Assembly (NCBI GenBank): GCA_015680685.1
Contig: MNCI01017705.1
Span: forward strand, 268,216 to 330,215
Reading direction: 5' to 3'
Length of the DNA: 62,000 bases
DNA from: Gnetum montanum
Taxonomy: Eukaryota; Streptophyta; Gnetopsida; Gnetales; Gnetaceae
Shown here: piece by piece, positions 1-11,349 of the stretch
Layout: the number at the start of each line of letters is the position of its first letter
How positions within the stretch are numbered: position 1 is the first letter of the stretch
Notes under the pieces: generated by a model
Database searches by the model: none
The model's input: only the letters and a program-made list of their open reading frames with translations
What the model was told of the DNA's origin: nothing
Position numbers and translations under genes: made by a program

Positions 1-2929
1 GTTCAACAATCCACAGACTTAATTTCTTCTCTAGGTGAATGTGGCATCGTTACTATGTGAATGGATTCTTCGTTGGTAGGAATGTCTTCATTAATAGAAA
101 TAGAGCTCAACATCTTAACTAAGGCTTTACAATAAGCAAAGAAGATCATCACTAGATTGTATAGGCTCAGAGAAGTATTTTTCTACTTGAGTGAAAGCTT
201 GACCTATTTCATGGTAGTAAGGAAGTCTTTGTCATGGTTTGATGTTTTTTTCATTCTTACTACCCTTGACTTTCTCTACTCGACCTAAGATTTTTACTTC
301 ATGCTTTAGTTTTTATAGCTTGAACCCCTTCTCTTTCTCTTGTTGCTTGTTTTCCTCCTTAGGTTAATTCATTCAAGCAGTTTGATCGTTAGAGCTCATA
401 GGGATGGCTAAGATAGATGTACAATTCAATGGACCTAATTTCTTCCACACCTTTGGTTGTTTACTGTCCTTGGCCTTAGGCTTGGGGGTTGGCTTCTTAT
501 GTTCTTTTGTTAATGACTTTTTGTTATCTAGTTGCCAAGAAGCTGTTGCATTAGCTACTACAAGAGGACATTGTTCAATTTGGGTTGTCATCTTAGTAGT
601 AACAAGAGGGGGCATCCTAATGACAAATGGTTCTTTCAAAGGTGTAGATGATGGTATCCTTATGATAAAAGGAGTTCTTAAACTCAATGAAGTTGAAGTT
701 CTTTCATCACAAGGAGGTACTTGAATCACAAACAGCTCCCTAGGAGGTTGAGAATCATTGTTAACATTAAATGTGGCTATTATGTAGGGATTATTATTAG
801 CATTTAATAAATATTTGTACACCTTCATGTGTTGGTTCTTAGGCCTATTCAAATTTGATGCGTCTAGTACCAATTCACCATTATCTATCATTTTTTGTAA
901 ATCATCTTTTAATGCCAAGCAAAAATTAGTGCCATGGCCAACAAGCTAGTGGTAATAGTAGAATCAATCTAATTTAAGGTATTTGGATACATGTGGGTCA
1001 TATTTGGTTACTATAGTAAGATCCTTAGTGATCTCACATAAATAGTCATGCCTCTTATGGGTTGTTTCAATCATCTATTTGTATTGGATATGTCCACATT
1101 TAAGAAACTTCTCAAGAAGCTCAAACAGTTTCATGGGTAACTTTGTATATTTGAATTGATCCTTTCTCTCAAAGTTAGGCCTAGGCTGATTAGATGTAGA
1201 GGCACCTAATGTTAAAGGTTGAGTAATGATGGTAGGGGCCTTTGGTTGAATTGTTTTCAACCTCTACATTATCTTTTTTTTCTTGGCCACAATCGTCATA
1301 GCTAAATGATTTTATTTTTCTTTATCCTATCCTTTCTCATACGTTGATTCTTGTATGTTACATAGGCAAGATCATTACTAGCTTCAGTGGCATCCTATAA
1401 GTTCTTGGTTTGAGAGAAGGTTTGGCTAAGGAGCTGTGGGTCTAAGTAATATAGTTTGAACTTAGTAAAGTCATTGACCACCCCCTTGAAGATAGCTATA
1501 AGATGAGCCTTAGCTATGGGTTCAAGAATCTCATTGAGGAGAGCGTTCCATCATTGTATAAACTTATGTACATGTTCAAAGGACCCTTGTTTTATTTTTA
1601 TCAATTGATCAAGTATTGTATCAAGTTTTAAGTTATACATGAAATGATTAATGAATTGTGAAATCAAATCCTCTAGTAAGGTAATGGATCCTCTAGGCAA
1701 TGCACAATACCAATCCAAGGCATTCCTAGTGAGGGACATAGGGAACACACACTTAATAGTGTGAAGCCAAGCTTGCAACAATAAGCATTTGGAATGAAAA
1801 GTGATAAGGTGGGAGTTAGGATCACCCTCATCATTGTATTTAGTGAATTGGAGAATATGGATGTTGGGAGGAATAGTTATCTACAAGATGATGGGGCTAC
1901 TGGGATCATCTTGGTAGAATTCCATTATCTTCACCATTTGAGTGGTGCTAGATTTGAGCTTCTACAACTCTTCAATGAGGTCCTAGATCATCTGGAAGGC
2001 TTGGTCTAGGCCTTGGGGCATTCCCATAGTTTGGGGGATTTGCATAGATGGTTGCAAAGGAAGTTGAGAGGCTTGGGATCATGCAATAAGCATTGGTATT
2101 AATGGAAGAGGTTGGGTGATCATGGTAGCATGAGGGTTAAACAAGGAAAATGATGTTTGCATTAGGACCTAAGGGATGAAGGGGATGAAGGGGGTGTAGG
2201 ATGCTTATGAAGCTTAGAGGCCTAAAGAAGGTCTCATTGGTATGGCCAAAGAGGTAACATTATAAACACCACTGGAACCAGGTACATGGAATGAGATTGA
2301 GTGTTAATGACATTGATGAGAATAATGAGGTAGATTGGGATACAGATTGAGCTTGATATGTAGCAATGATAGGTGTTGGTCCAAACATAGTAGGATACAT
2401 AGGAGGATATTGAGGCACTTAATACAGAGGGGATGTCGAGGGTGTAGAGCTAGGGATGGTTGTTTGTGAAGCCAACTGTTGAAAGAGGTTTTGATAACAC
2501 TGTCTAGCTCCTACTCTACCTCAAACTCATCTTGTTCCTCTTGGTTCTTATTTGAGCTTATCTCCTCACTCATCTCATTAACATATATTAGTTGTGTCAA
2601 CACACATGTATAGAAATCCATTAGGAGGACCTTGTCATAGGATGATAGGATATATTCTTTTCCATTTTTATGTATGATCTCGAATTGTCACTTGGCATCT
2701 GATTCTGATTGTGGGATGAGGAGGCCATTGTGGATTTTGATGCAAATGAAGTTGTAAGAATCCTGTTGATGATTGTGAAATCTAGGTCTTGCCTCCTCCA
2801 TCTAAGATATTTCCTACATTCTATGACCGTTGGGTCCTTAAGGTCATATAAGCAAATTTCTTCTTGGTTGGAGGCCATGTGTATTATGTTATGTAGTAAT
2901 ACTATAGAGCAACAAAAAGGGATAAACAA
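1..2929 (-). pseudogene. gag region of a Tat-like Ty3/gypsy retrotransposon (element A), degraded
   Basis: Structural (capsid) polyprotein of an LTR retrotransposon, read right to left and running off the window. A probable start (MASNQEEI) lies at 2878. The capsid-type domain is clearest at 1781-1551, with FPMSLTRNALDWY followed by a DLISQFINHFMYNLKLD-like stretch and LIKIKQGSFEHVHKFIQ. This is the Retrotrans_gag pattern of the Tat/Ogre side of Ty3/gypsy. A later block at 918-373 begins near DDLQKMIDNGEL and is rich in Pro, Lys and Thr, as expected between gag and protease. Stops and frameshifts separate the blocks, so no intact protein is made. The stretch 1800-2600 is low-complexity and frame-broken. 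The lineage is inferred from motif style only; a gypsy gag is fairly certain. Confidence 0.75.
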
Positions 2930-3189
2930 AATGTTGAACTAGATAATAGGCTAAGTGGCTTAGCATATAAACTACTTAGCATGTGAGATTCCTTAATTTG
3001 TGGAATCACACCACAACTATTAAGCAGCAACTATCAAAAAATTTTAAAAAGAGAAATGACTACGAAATTATAAACTACAAGCTATAGAAACAAGAGGTAT
3101 AAAAGTACACTACAACTGCAAAGGCAATGCAGGTAGCAACGGCAATGTTATGCACTACACTAGAGGAAATTAATTTTTATTTTTATTAA

Positions 3190-3690
3190 TAATGCAAGCA
3201 AGGATGATAGTGTTGCAAGCTGCAACTGAAAAATTTAATGCAAAAATATTTAGAACAAGTCATAAGACACATGCTAGGTTTTATGACCATCCAACAGAAC
3301 TACAAGTTGCAATCCACATGCTAGGTTTTATTAACACCCAACAAAGTTTTAAAAAAATAAAAAAAAAGCCAAGATATTTGCAGGCCACACACTATACCTT
3401 AGGAAGGCTAGGCACCAATTCAAGGTTGTTAAGGATGACATGGATTATGGACCATATTCTAGGCCTTAGGGAGACCCAACATTGAGTTCAAAAAAATTAA
3501 ACTATCTAAATTGGTTGTAGGTCACACTCTAGGTTTTTGAAAAACCTAGCACTTGACAGAAAAATTAAAAGGGGTAAAACTAGTCACAAGCCACACACTA
3601 GGTTTTAAAGAAAACGCAACAATGATCTACAAGTTCTAGGCCACATGCTAGGTTTTTGAGAAAATCCAGTAGTGATAGAAAAACTGAAAT
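3190..3690 (-). repeat. Degenerate tandem repeat in the 5' untranslated region of element A
   Basis: About seven imperfect copies of a unit whose best-kept core reads CCACATGCTAGGTTTT, usually followed by a purine-rich stretch and AACCCAACA. Cores sit near 3267, 3313, 3383, 3450, 3523, 3590 and 3640, roughly 45-75 bp apart. The array lies between the probable gag start and the putative primer site of element A. Tandem repeats in untranslated regions are a known trait of Tat-lineage elements. Confidence 0.55.
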
Positions 3691-3878
3691 TAGATTTTTA
3701 GCTAAGAATTTGAGTAGAGGCCCTCCTTCTAGCACTAAAAAAAACTATAGCACTTAAAAATTTTGGTGCTAAAACCCCAAAAATTTTAGTGTAGACAGTT
3801 TTGACCTCGAATCCACACGTTTCACAAAAAGGATCCAAAGCACCCTGAATAGTCTTGTTGATAATCCATGGACTTGTA

Positions 3879-4820
3879 GATCTGTTACCAAGTTAGAAAA
3901 TTAAAATGAAGAATATGTGTAATAGCAGTTTAAGTGCCAAATCCAATAAGCAAGAATAGAGAAATAAACGAAGAATATAGCAAAAAACAAAGAGAACTAC
4001 AACTTTGTATTAATGCACTGTAAAACAAAGGTTTAAGAAATATAGATTGTAGGTTATAAAACTCGAGAACATGGAAATATCTTTGATGCCTGATGCAAGC
4101 AGTAAGGTGTATTTTACCATAAAATCTACACTTATTCTTCTTCAATCAATCTACTCTCAAACTTTATTTACTGCAGGTCTGCTCTACTTTGGATGATTAG
4201 TGTTGGAGGAGAAAATAGTCACTAACTCTTGGATATCTGCACTACTCTAAAAAAACTCAAGTTTAACCCAAATGCAAATTTGCCAAAAAGTCCTTTCAAT
4301 GCAGCAAATTCTTGTTTCAACAAGCTATTGGATCTTAATTTAGGGATGATAAATTCTACCATTATTACTAATAAATTTTGGGTAGATTCTAGTGTGTTTT
4401 GGGCATCTTTTTGTAGCATATGAGCAAATTTAGCTAATTTTGTTCACATGCTACCCCCACACATTGCCCAGCATGTAGGCTTAAAGCTGAAATCATGTAC
4501 GTTATTCCTATAGGTTGCCCAACATGTGAGACTTCATTGCTCTACATGTGAGGTGAAAATACCAAAGTTTGTGACCTGCAAACCATTTTCAACCTTCACA
4601 AGCCAAGATACATGGAATTTGTAGCTTTCACAAGCTAGAAGATAAGGAATTTACAACTTATTAAGCATTTTCTTAGCCTCCACAAGCTAGGATGTATGAG
4701 ATCTACAACATGTGAGTTGCAAATTTTAATTTTTACATGAAAATTATCTTAAATTTTATTCATACAAGGCCATAATGCAAACTTTTTGAGAAAAATAAGG
4801 TAATTGTATTTGCCTTTATT
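3879..4820 (-). mobile_element. Putative primer-binding site and 5' LTR of element A
   Basis: On the minus strand the sequence at 3890-3879 reads TGGTAACAGATC, close to the tRNA-iMet primer site TGGTATCAGAGC. If this is right, the LTR runs from about 3891 to somewhere before 4820, where an older element's RNase H begins. The stretch holds repeated ACATGTGAG and CACAAGCTA words at 4440-4720 and no open frame of note. No second LTR copy is in the window and the outer end is undefined, so this is tentative. Confidence 0.3.
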
Positions 4821-4829
4821 TTTCCACCA

Positions 4830-5960
4830 AATTACAAAGAATTGCAGTTATAGGCAATAACATGAATTTTCTTTGGGGAATTTTCTTTGGAGTGTTTCAT
4901 GTCACTTGGTTAACCACTAGTTGCAAATCACCTTTTGTCATTAAGCATGTAATTCCTAGGTTATGAGCTACCATCATTTCTCTGATTAATCCTTCATATT
5001 CCACTACATTATTAGTACATCAAAAATTAAAAATGATAGGCAAAAAATTGGATCTCACTAGAGGGTAGTGTTATGATGATAGTAGCATTTGCTCCTTGGG
5101 CAGTTGAAGCTCCATCAAAGTACATGATGGCCTTATATCCTTCGGGTACCTCATTGAAAATGTTAACATGCTCATCAAGGAATTTAGGATCTATGGCTAC
5201 ATTATCCTCAACATGGGAAGTTATGAGTTACATGGCTATAGCTTAATCTTTTGTTAAGGCTTGGAAGATGTAATATAGGTCAAACTCAGCTGTTATAGCC
5301 TTCCATTGGGCTATACAACTACTCTCGTATATGATGATCATCATGGCTCTTAGTACATTATCTTTGCATATGATGTTGATTTGTCTTCTAAAGAGGTAGT
5401 GTCTTCACTTCTTCAAAGAGAAGACCAAGGCTAGCCAGTGCTTCTCAACCTCATTGTACCTTTATAAGCTACCAATGCATGGCTTAAGTGGTAGACAAGT
5501 AACTCTGCTTCATCATCTTGTTTTTAATAGAGCAAAGATGCTATGGGAGTCTTAGAGATTTCAAGGTAGATGTATAATGATTTATCTTTCTAAGGAGGAT
5601 ACATGATAGGAAATTGGACCAACTCTTGCTTAATGTTATCAAAGGCTTCTTAGCATTGGTCAATCCACTTATAGTAAACCTTCTTCTTAAGTGTTGCATA
5701 GGTTGTAGCTTATCTATGAGCCTTGAGATGAACCTATGAATAAATTGTAATCTACCTTATAAACCTCATAGTTTCTTAAGGTTGCTAGGTGGCAATAGGT
5801 TGGTTATGGCCTTAACCTTATTAGGATCAACATGTATTCCTACCTCAGATACTATCAAATCAATCATTTTACCCTTTTTGATGTTGAAGACATACTTTTT
5901 AGGATTAAGTCTAAGCTCATATTTGAGACATTATTAGCACCTTTTTTTCCTTTGAACGCT
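4830..5960 (-). pseudogene. Reverse transcriptase C-terminus plus RNase H, Ty3/gypsy Tat-like fragment (element B)
   Basis: Minus-strand pol remnant broken by many stops. From 5920 to about 5640 the translation resembles the RT thumb/connection of Tat-like elements: LNPKKYVFNIKKGKMI, then VGIHVDPNKVKAI, then a GRLQFIHRFISRL-like block. From about 5130 to 4880 comes an RNase H domain with MYFDGASTAQGA (first catalytic Asp), then NNVVEYEGLIREMMVAHNLG (catalytic Glu) and GDLQLVVNQV. These motifs fit the second, plant-type RNase H of the Tat lineage. The RT palm with the catalytic Asp pair is missing; similarity stops near 5960-6000 next to an unrelated LTR fragment. Non-functional. Confidence 0.75.
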
Positions 5961-6059
5961 TCATAGCAAGTTTTCATGATTTTATCTTTTCTAAGCTTAG
6001 GCTCTATAGGTTGATAGTTTTGAAGAGGTGATCTATTACTTTGTATTCTAGGGTTTTTT

Positions 6060-6450
6060 GTTCAAGCCCTAACTTCATTAGTACTACCATGAAATTGGAA
6101 GGAATAGCACAATCAAGTGACAACACAATGGGAGGAATAAATCTTGATTTTATTGCTATCATGCAAAAGCATTCAAGTACATCTTGCACTTGAATAAAAT
6201 TCCGTATAATCAATTTAATCCATGCTACAAGCACTTAGAGGAAAATTTGACAAAGTCCTACAAAGATAAACTGCAAGAGCTTTGCTACACTACTAATCAA
6301 ATGGTATCCAAATGTGGATGATGTGCACATTTATATAGGCTTTGGGCTACAGAGCATTAATGCATATGCACCAGTGCATCCAAGGATGGATCAACAACCA
6401 TGTGTTGATGAGGCTGCATTGATGCATCTACCCAACATTTCACATTTTAT
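6060..6450 (-). mobile_element. Truncated LTR fragment related to the LTRs of elements C, D and H
   Basis: Minus-strand copy of the R/U5-side and TATA part of the LTR family seen at 22521-23459 and 46338-47184. It shares the block around TCAAGTACATCTTGCACTTG, the TATATAGG box near 6334 and the repeated TGATG/CATCA words at 6350-6430. Both outer ends are missing. Confidence 0.55.
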
Positions 6451-6454
6451 TAAC

Positions 6455-6500
6455 TATATATCTTGGGTTGTACCTATATTTCACTTATTTTAGGTTTCAA
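6455..6500 (+). repeat. SINE 3'-end fragment
   Basis: Carries the CTATATATCTTGG ... TTTTAGGTTTCAACACC tail that also ends the SINE copies at 7085-7150 and 23690-23750. Only the tail is present. Confidence 0.4.
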
Positions 6501-6600
6501 CACCCCCCACATTTAATCATACATTGTAAGCCCACTACAAATGTGACTAGGAAGATAATAATCCATAATCCACTAAGATTACTCTTAGGGAAGGAGGAAG

Positions 6601-6738
6601 GGTATTGGAATCCAAAAAAATTAAAACATAGGTACATCCCAAGATTTATAGGAGTTTATAACTTAGTACTACCTAGTAGAATCAAACTTGTGACTAGGGG
6701 TTACCAAGCCAAAACCCATCCTACTAAGCTAACACCTA
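6601..6738 (-). repeat. tRNA-derived SINE copy
   Basis: Read on the minus strand it starts GGTGTTAGCTTAGTAGG, an A-box-like segment of a tRNA promoter. About 40 bp on comes a GTTTGATTC-type B box, and the copy ends with CCTATGTTTTAA ... TCCAATACC. It aligns closely with the copy at 37573-37714, which supports a dispersed Pol III-type short element rather than a functional tRNA gene: the cloverleaf is not kept. Confidence 0.65.
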
Positions 6739-6959
6739 GAGTACTCTTAGACTTTTAACCTATCTCTTCCATGGATTACAATAGAGTCTACTATATGCAC
6801 CTATAGATTTGTATAGTTTGATTTGTATAGTTAAATGTGAAACATACTTGCTACTCATCACATTCTCTACACATTTCATAAATAATAATGGTAAATGTGT
6901 TTTTTTATGTATTAGTGTAAAGACAAAGTAGCTATAGATACTATGAAGGGTACTCCATT

Positions 6960-7150
6960 AATTTAGATTCTAATCAAGGAGTGAGTGATACGTGGCTTAA
7001 TTGGATAGCTTCTTGTCTTTTTAGGCAAGAGGTTACTAGTTCAGGTCATACTTCATGCACTTGTTATATTCATTTATAATTATTCTAATATATCATGTTG
7101 ACTATATGTCTTAAAGTGTATCGATAGTTGAATTATTTTAGTTTCAACAT
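6960..7150 (+). repeat. tRNA-derived SINE copy, diverged
   Basis: Contains a tRNA-like 5' segment with GTGGCTTAATTGGATAGC (A box) and AGTTCAGGTC (B box), about 35 bp apart, followed by a tail ending near TTTTAGTTTCAACAT, the tail shared by the other SINE copies here. It lies just left of the solo LTR that begins at 7200. Confidence 0.5.
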
Positions 7151-7194
7151 ATCCTACATTCCAATCAATGTTAAGCAAACTTATAAGAAAGTTG

Positions 7195-7199
7195 ATGAA
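7195..7199. repeat. Target-site duplication ATGAA, left copy, of the solo LTR
   Basis: The five bases ATGAA directly precede the LTR start TGATAAAG at 7200. The same five bases directly follow the LTR end CATCA at 19505-19509. Confidence 0.75.
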
Positions 7200-7851
7200 T
7201 GATAAAGTCAAATTTCATCACAATGCGACATCGTAACAATGACGTCGTATCAACAATGTCATTGATACAATGTAATGACACATGATACATCATCATTAAT
7301 ATGATGTCTCAGGATGTGTGCACCCCTATAAATATGATACTTGGGTACATGATCCAACAACTTTTCATTTAGTACATTAGCGAAACTCTTGCAGTTTGTT
7401 TTTGTAGTTAGTGATAAAGAGTGAATGCCCATAGTGTGATGTGTGATAGTTGAATAGTATCTTTATTCAAACAAGTTGTACTTGGCCACACATTGTTATG
7501 GCAATAAAGATCAATACTATTTCCCATCATTGCAACATTCCCTTAGTTTCTTTTGTTTACTTAGCATATTTGTCATTATTTTACTAGCCTAATACTTCAC
7601 TTTTTTAACCACTTTATTTTCACTTGCACATTATTAAATTGAAATGGATATGATTGATTTTGAGCACTTAAGCATAATCATTTGGTAGTCCCAATAGTGG
7701 TTTCACTTGATTTGCTCAATAGTGAACTCACTTGGCAATCCAATGATGGTTACATGAGCCCAAGGTGTGTACGGTGAATCAGGAATGGATACTCATCACT
7801 ATAGGCTAGAATAGATTTACTTACTTGTTATTACTTAGACTTAGTATCTAC
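7200..7851 (+). mobile_element. Solo LTR, left part, interrupted by element C
   Basis: This LTR begins TGATAAAG and has a TATA box (CCCCTATAAATA) near 7327. It continues through the TTTATTCAA ... TTGTACTTGGCCACA block also seen in the LTR fragment at 59040-59720. It stops at 7851, where element C is inserted, and resumes at 19263. No internal element sequence accompanies it, so it is a solo LTR left by LTR-LTR recombination, about 894 bp when the two parts are counted together. Confidence 0.75.
7847..7851. repeat. Target-site duplication TCTAC, left copy, of element C
   Basis: TCTAC sits directly left of the element C 5' LTR and is repeated directly right of its 3' LTR at 19258-19262. Confidence 0.8.
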
Positions 7852-8739
7852 TAATGAGTTGTAGTTGGTTGGCTACATTGATGAGGCCTCATTGATGCAT
7901 CTTGCCCTACATTGACGAGGCCCCGTCGATGCAGTGTCTGTCTATTGCCTATAAATACATGTCTCCTAGCCACATTTATGGCAATCTATATTTCAATAGC
8001 AGCAAAGCTCTTGCATTTTTTCCATTCGAAAGTTAGAATTTTTTCCCTAAGTGCCTACAGTAGGAGTCATTAAGTGTACAGATCTTTATTTGAGCATTGT
8101 TGTACTTGAGCATGACAGTGTGTGCAATAATAAAGATGAGCTTTCTGATAAACCTTGTAGCACTTTGGATAGATTAGATATTTTATTTATGCATTTACTA
8201 TTTCCAATTATTTATTAAAATTTTTTAATTAATTATCAATTATTTTCCAATTACTGTGTTAGATAAGCAATTAAGCTGGATAGATTACACACATAAGTAT
8301 GATCGCTTCAAGTGTAACACATATTTGCTTGGTAATCCCAGTAGCGTTATTGCTTGGTACGCCCAGTAGCATAGCGTTTGATCACCTAGCAATGGATACG
8401 TGGGTTCAAGATGTGTATGAAAAGTGGGAACATATACTTACATTAGGATTAGTTAATTAGTTAATTTAGATTATTTAATCAAATTCATTTTTTATCTATA
8501 ATTCAAGCACCCAACTATAAAACATAAAAATGATAAAAATCAAATGCTTCAGTTACACTTAACCATACCAATGAATATCACAAGTGTAATTGGGAAGACA
8601 ATGATTGACCTTAAGGCTAGATTCACTTCCTAAAGGGTTAGTGCACCTAAAATGATAAAATCTATGGAATTCAATTGGATTGTACATGAATGCTTTGTGA
8701 TTCCTATGGTTGGGCGTAGGGGTACCTCACCACTCATCA
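7852..8739 (+). mobile_element. 5' LTR of element C
   Basis: This 888-bp LTR pairs with 18352-19257. Its first bases are TAATGAGTTG where the 3' LTR has TGATGAGTTG, so the terminal TG has mutated. U3 carries a short array of GATGAGGCCTCAT-type palindromic words at 7876-7933, then TATAAATA at 7950-7957. It ends CACTCATCA immediately before the primer site. Confidence 0.85.
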
Positions 8740-8740
8740 T

Positions 8741-8758
8741 TGGCACTGTTACCGGGGA
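8741..8758 (+). other. Primer-binding site of element C (tRNA-Asp type)
   Basis: TGGCACTGTTACCGGGGA directly follows the 5' LTR. It differs at a few positions from TGGCGCCGTTGCCGGGGA, the site complementary to the tRNA-Asp 3' end that Athila elements use. Confidence 0.8.
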
Positions 8759-8893
8759 CTTTGTTTGTGGAACGTGTGCTATTTAGGTTTAAGTGAATAC
8801 CATTATATCGTTGTATGAACCTAAAGGTCAATATCATTCCCACTATACATAAAATTATAAAAGCACACTAACAGTTTCATTTTGTTTTGCAAA

Positions 8894-10420
8894 ATGTCTT
8901 CTTCTTCTCACAAGCCCGAAGATACTCAACCACCAGTCCCACAAGAATGCAAGGTGGTACACACTCATCCAGATGAGTTGAATTTCACCTTCATCCTACA
9001 TTAGGATGAACAAATTCAATGGTGTGATATGGAGGGTAATGTTGTCTTGGCCCATGATAGATCTATGCCTGGAATACTATTTAAAACCCTTAAGAAGTTG
9101 GGCATGGCAAATCTTCATGAAGAGTATGTTGTGGATAGATGTGACACTCAGAACTACTATCCCATTGAAACACAACATAAAAGAGATAAACATCAGGAGA
9201 AACTCCATGAAGCTACAAAGGGGAAACATTACACTAACCCCTTATTCCTACTAAATCAAGAGGACAATGAGTAACCATCCTTAGAAGGTTCTCAACATGA
9301 AGATTCTCCACCCCCTGCTACTAATGGTGAGGATGTGAACCTGACCCTACAATCGACTATTCATAAACTAGGATCAGGAAAGAGTGATAGCCAAGGTAAG
9401 GACTTGAGTAAACGTTGCAACAACAAGGGATCTAAGGATGGTAATCATAATAAGCATAAGAGTGGTGGTGTGCACCGTAGTGGTGGTGGTGGTTCACCTT
9501 CCTCTTCATCCTCTTCATCTGATGGTTCTCATGGAAGTTGTTATCAAAACAACCATGATGAAGTTGATCAACAAAATAAGAATGACCATGATGAAGTTGA
9601 TCAACAAAATAAGAATGACCATGATGAAGTTGATCAACAAAATAAGAATGACCATGAAGGCCACAAAAACTAAAGAGGTGGCCAAAACCATCATCAACGT
9701 AGTGATGATGATGAACTTTATTGGTGACTCCAAGTATGCTCAACATTACAGAGGTAGTGAAAATCCAAACCAAGAATATAAAAGATAGTTGGATTAAGTG
9801 CCTAGATATGAACAATATCCCAAGAATTGAGAGGGATATAATTCTAATTCACAAACACATCTACAAGCTTTTCAAGATGCTTGTGTCTTACAAAACATAG
9901 AAAATAAGTGGCAAATACTCAAGCTTTTCCTAAGAACACTCATTAAGAAAGCTGAAAGTTGGTACCAGTCCTTAGAGCTAGAATCTATTCACAGATGGAG
10001 TACCATGTTAGAATTATTCAATGACAAATACTAGACATACTCCAGAGTGTCTAATCTGAGAAGGCAAATCCAAGGCTGGAAATAGGGAGTACATGAACCC
10101 TTAGATGCCGTCATGGGCCAATACTATTCACTCCTACATCAATGCCCTAGCCATGGTTATTCTCAGAGGAAACAACTTCACCACATCATAGATGGGCTCA
10201 AAGTAGAAACAAGAAGAACCCTTGGGATGTATGCCTAAGGAAGATTATCTGAAATGAGAGCTCATCAAATCTAAAGGTTAATTGAGTAGGTAGCAAAAGA
10301 AGAAGGTGAGCTACAAAAGAGGGAAAGTGCTAAAGAATATAATAGGGAACCATCTATCAGAAAATGAGAGGTCTGATTTTGTGATGAAGAGGAGTCACCA
10401 CTTGATGAAGTGGTGAATAG
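8894..10420 (+). pseudogene. gag of element C, degraded
   Basis: Structural polyprotein of the Athila-like element. The start is chosen at the first ATG after the primer site (MSSSSHKPEDTQPP). The first part stays in one frame to 9673 with two amber stops (near 9003 and 9272). It contains a Ser/Gly-rich stretch and an 11-residue repeat, NHDEVDQQNKN-like, three times. After a frameshift the capsid domain follows at about 9800-10320: LIKKAESWYQSLELE, STMLELFNDKY, SHGYSQRKQLHHIIDGLK and VAKEEGELQKRESA. The same domain, better kept, is in element E at 56489-55827 and, worse kept, in element H. The region 10420-11350 is a Pro/Ser-rich, frame-broken linker to protease. Confidence 0.75.
9552..9650 (+). 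repeat. 33-bp tandem repeat inside gag of element C
   Basis: Three exact 33-bp units at 9552-9584, 9585-9617 and 9618-9650, plus a partial fourth, each coding 11 residues with DHDEVDQQNK. Because 33 is a multiple of 3 and the unit lacks stops in several frames, the block makes spurious open frames on both strands. Confidence 0.9.
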
Positions 10421-11349
10421 AAAGACCTTTCCCAACCAAAAATCTATTTCTAACATTTTGGCCAAGGTTGACAAGTTATGGGACTCTTTGGATGAAAAGT
10501 TTCAAACTACTTTAAAGATTGCCAAAGAATCCAAAGAGAAAAATAGTGATCGTAATCACAGGAGGTGAAAAGAAGCTGAATGTGCCTACTAGAGAGGTAA
10601 GGACAAAGCTGCAGTAATAGAGGAAGTTGTGGAGTTTGACTCTGATGATGAAATATGAATATCCAAAGGGATGTTACTCTATGGTGTTACACTTATAAGA
10701 TTCTAGAGTGTACACATTGAATCCTCACCTAGCACATAGGCAAGCTCCAAGATAATTGCCTTACTATCAAGGCAATCCAAGATAGTTCCACTAGCAACAA
10801 GAAGCTTACTACCCAAGCGGGGCTCCTCCACAACCGTACAAATAATACCAACAATGGTACCAACCACAATTGTGGGGAATGCCACCACCAAGGCAGTAGT
10901 ACCCTTATAGGCAACCAGATCCATACTGATCTTATGTTTAGCAACCCATCTCCCCTAGAAGTTCTGAAAGTCATGCATCATTCCAACATCACTATTACCC
11001 TCTAGAGTACCCCCAAACACATTCACCATCTACTTGAGGGAAAAACCCATATCTGTATCCTTATCATCCTCCACATCCCTCTGCACCCACACCTCCACCT
11101 TCAACTTAGTTACCTCCTACTCCATCTATGCAGGGGGAGATTCCTCCACAGCTACAACAATGAAATGCTATAAGGGCTATACACCCACAACCATTTTTCC
11201 AACCATGTGGTCTAGATAATTGATCAAGGAAACAACCTTTTTTTGCCCTAGTAATCCTCTCCAGGCCACACACCCTACTCTGGTTGATCGCCCTACATCT
11301 CCACCACGCTCATCCTCTGCATCAAATACCTTCGAGTATCCTTCAAACT

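Noticed and set aside
404-724. Plus-strand open frame of 106 codons
   Set aside because: It is the complement of the better-supported minus-strand gag block at 918-373; no domain of its own.
6601-6738. A functional tRNA gene
   Set aside because: A and B boxes are present but the cloverleaf stems are not kept and several copies share a non-tRNA tail, so it is a SINE.
9432-9815. Minus-strand open frame with His/Gly/Tyr repeats, and other frames over the same place
   Set aside because: Made by the 33-bp repeat, which is open in several frames; gag on the plus strand explains it.
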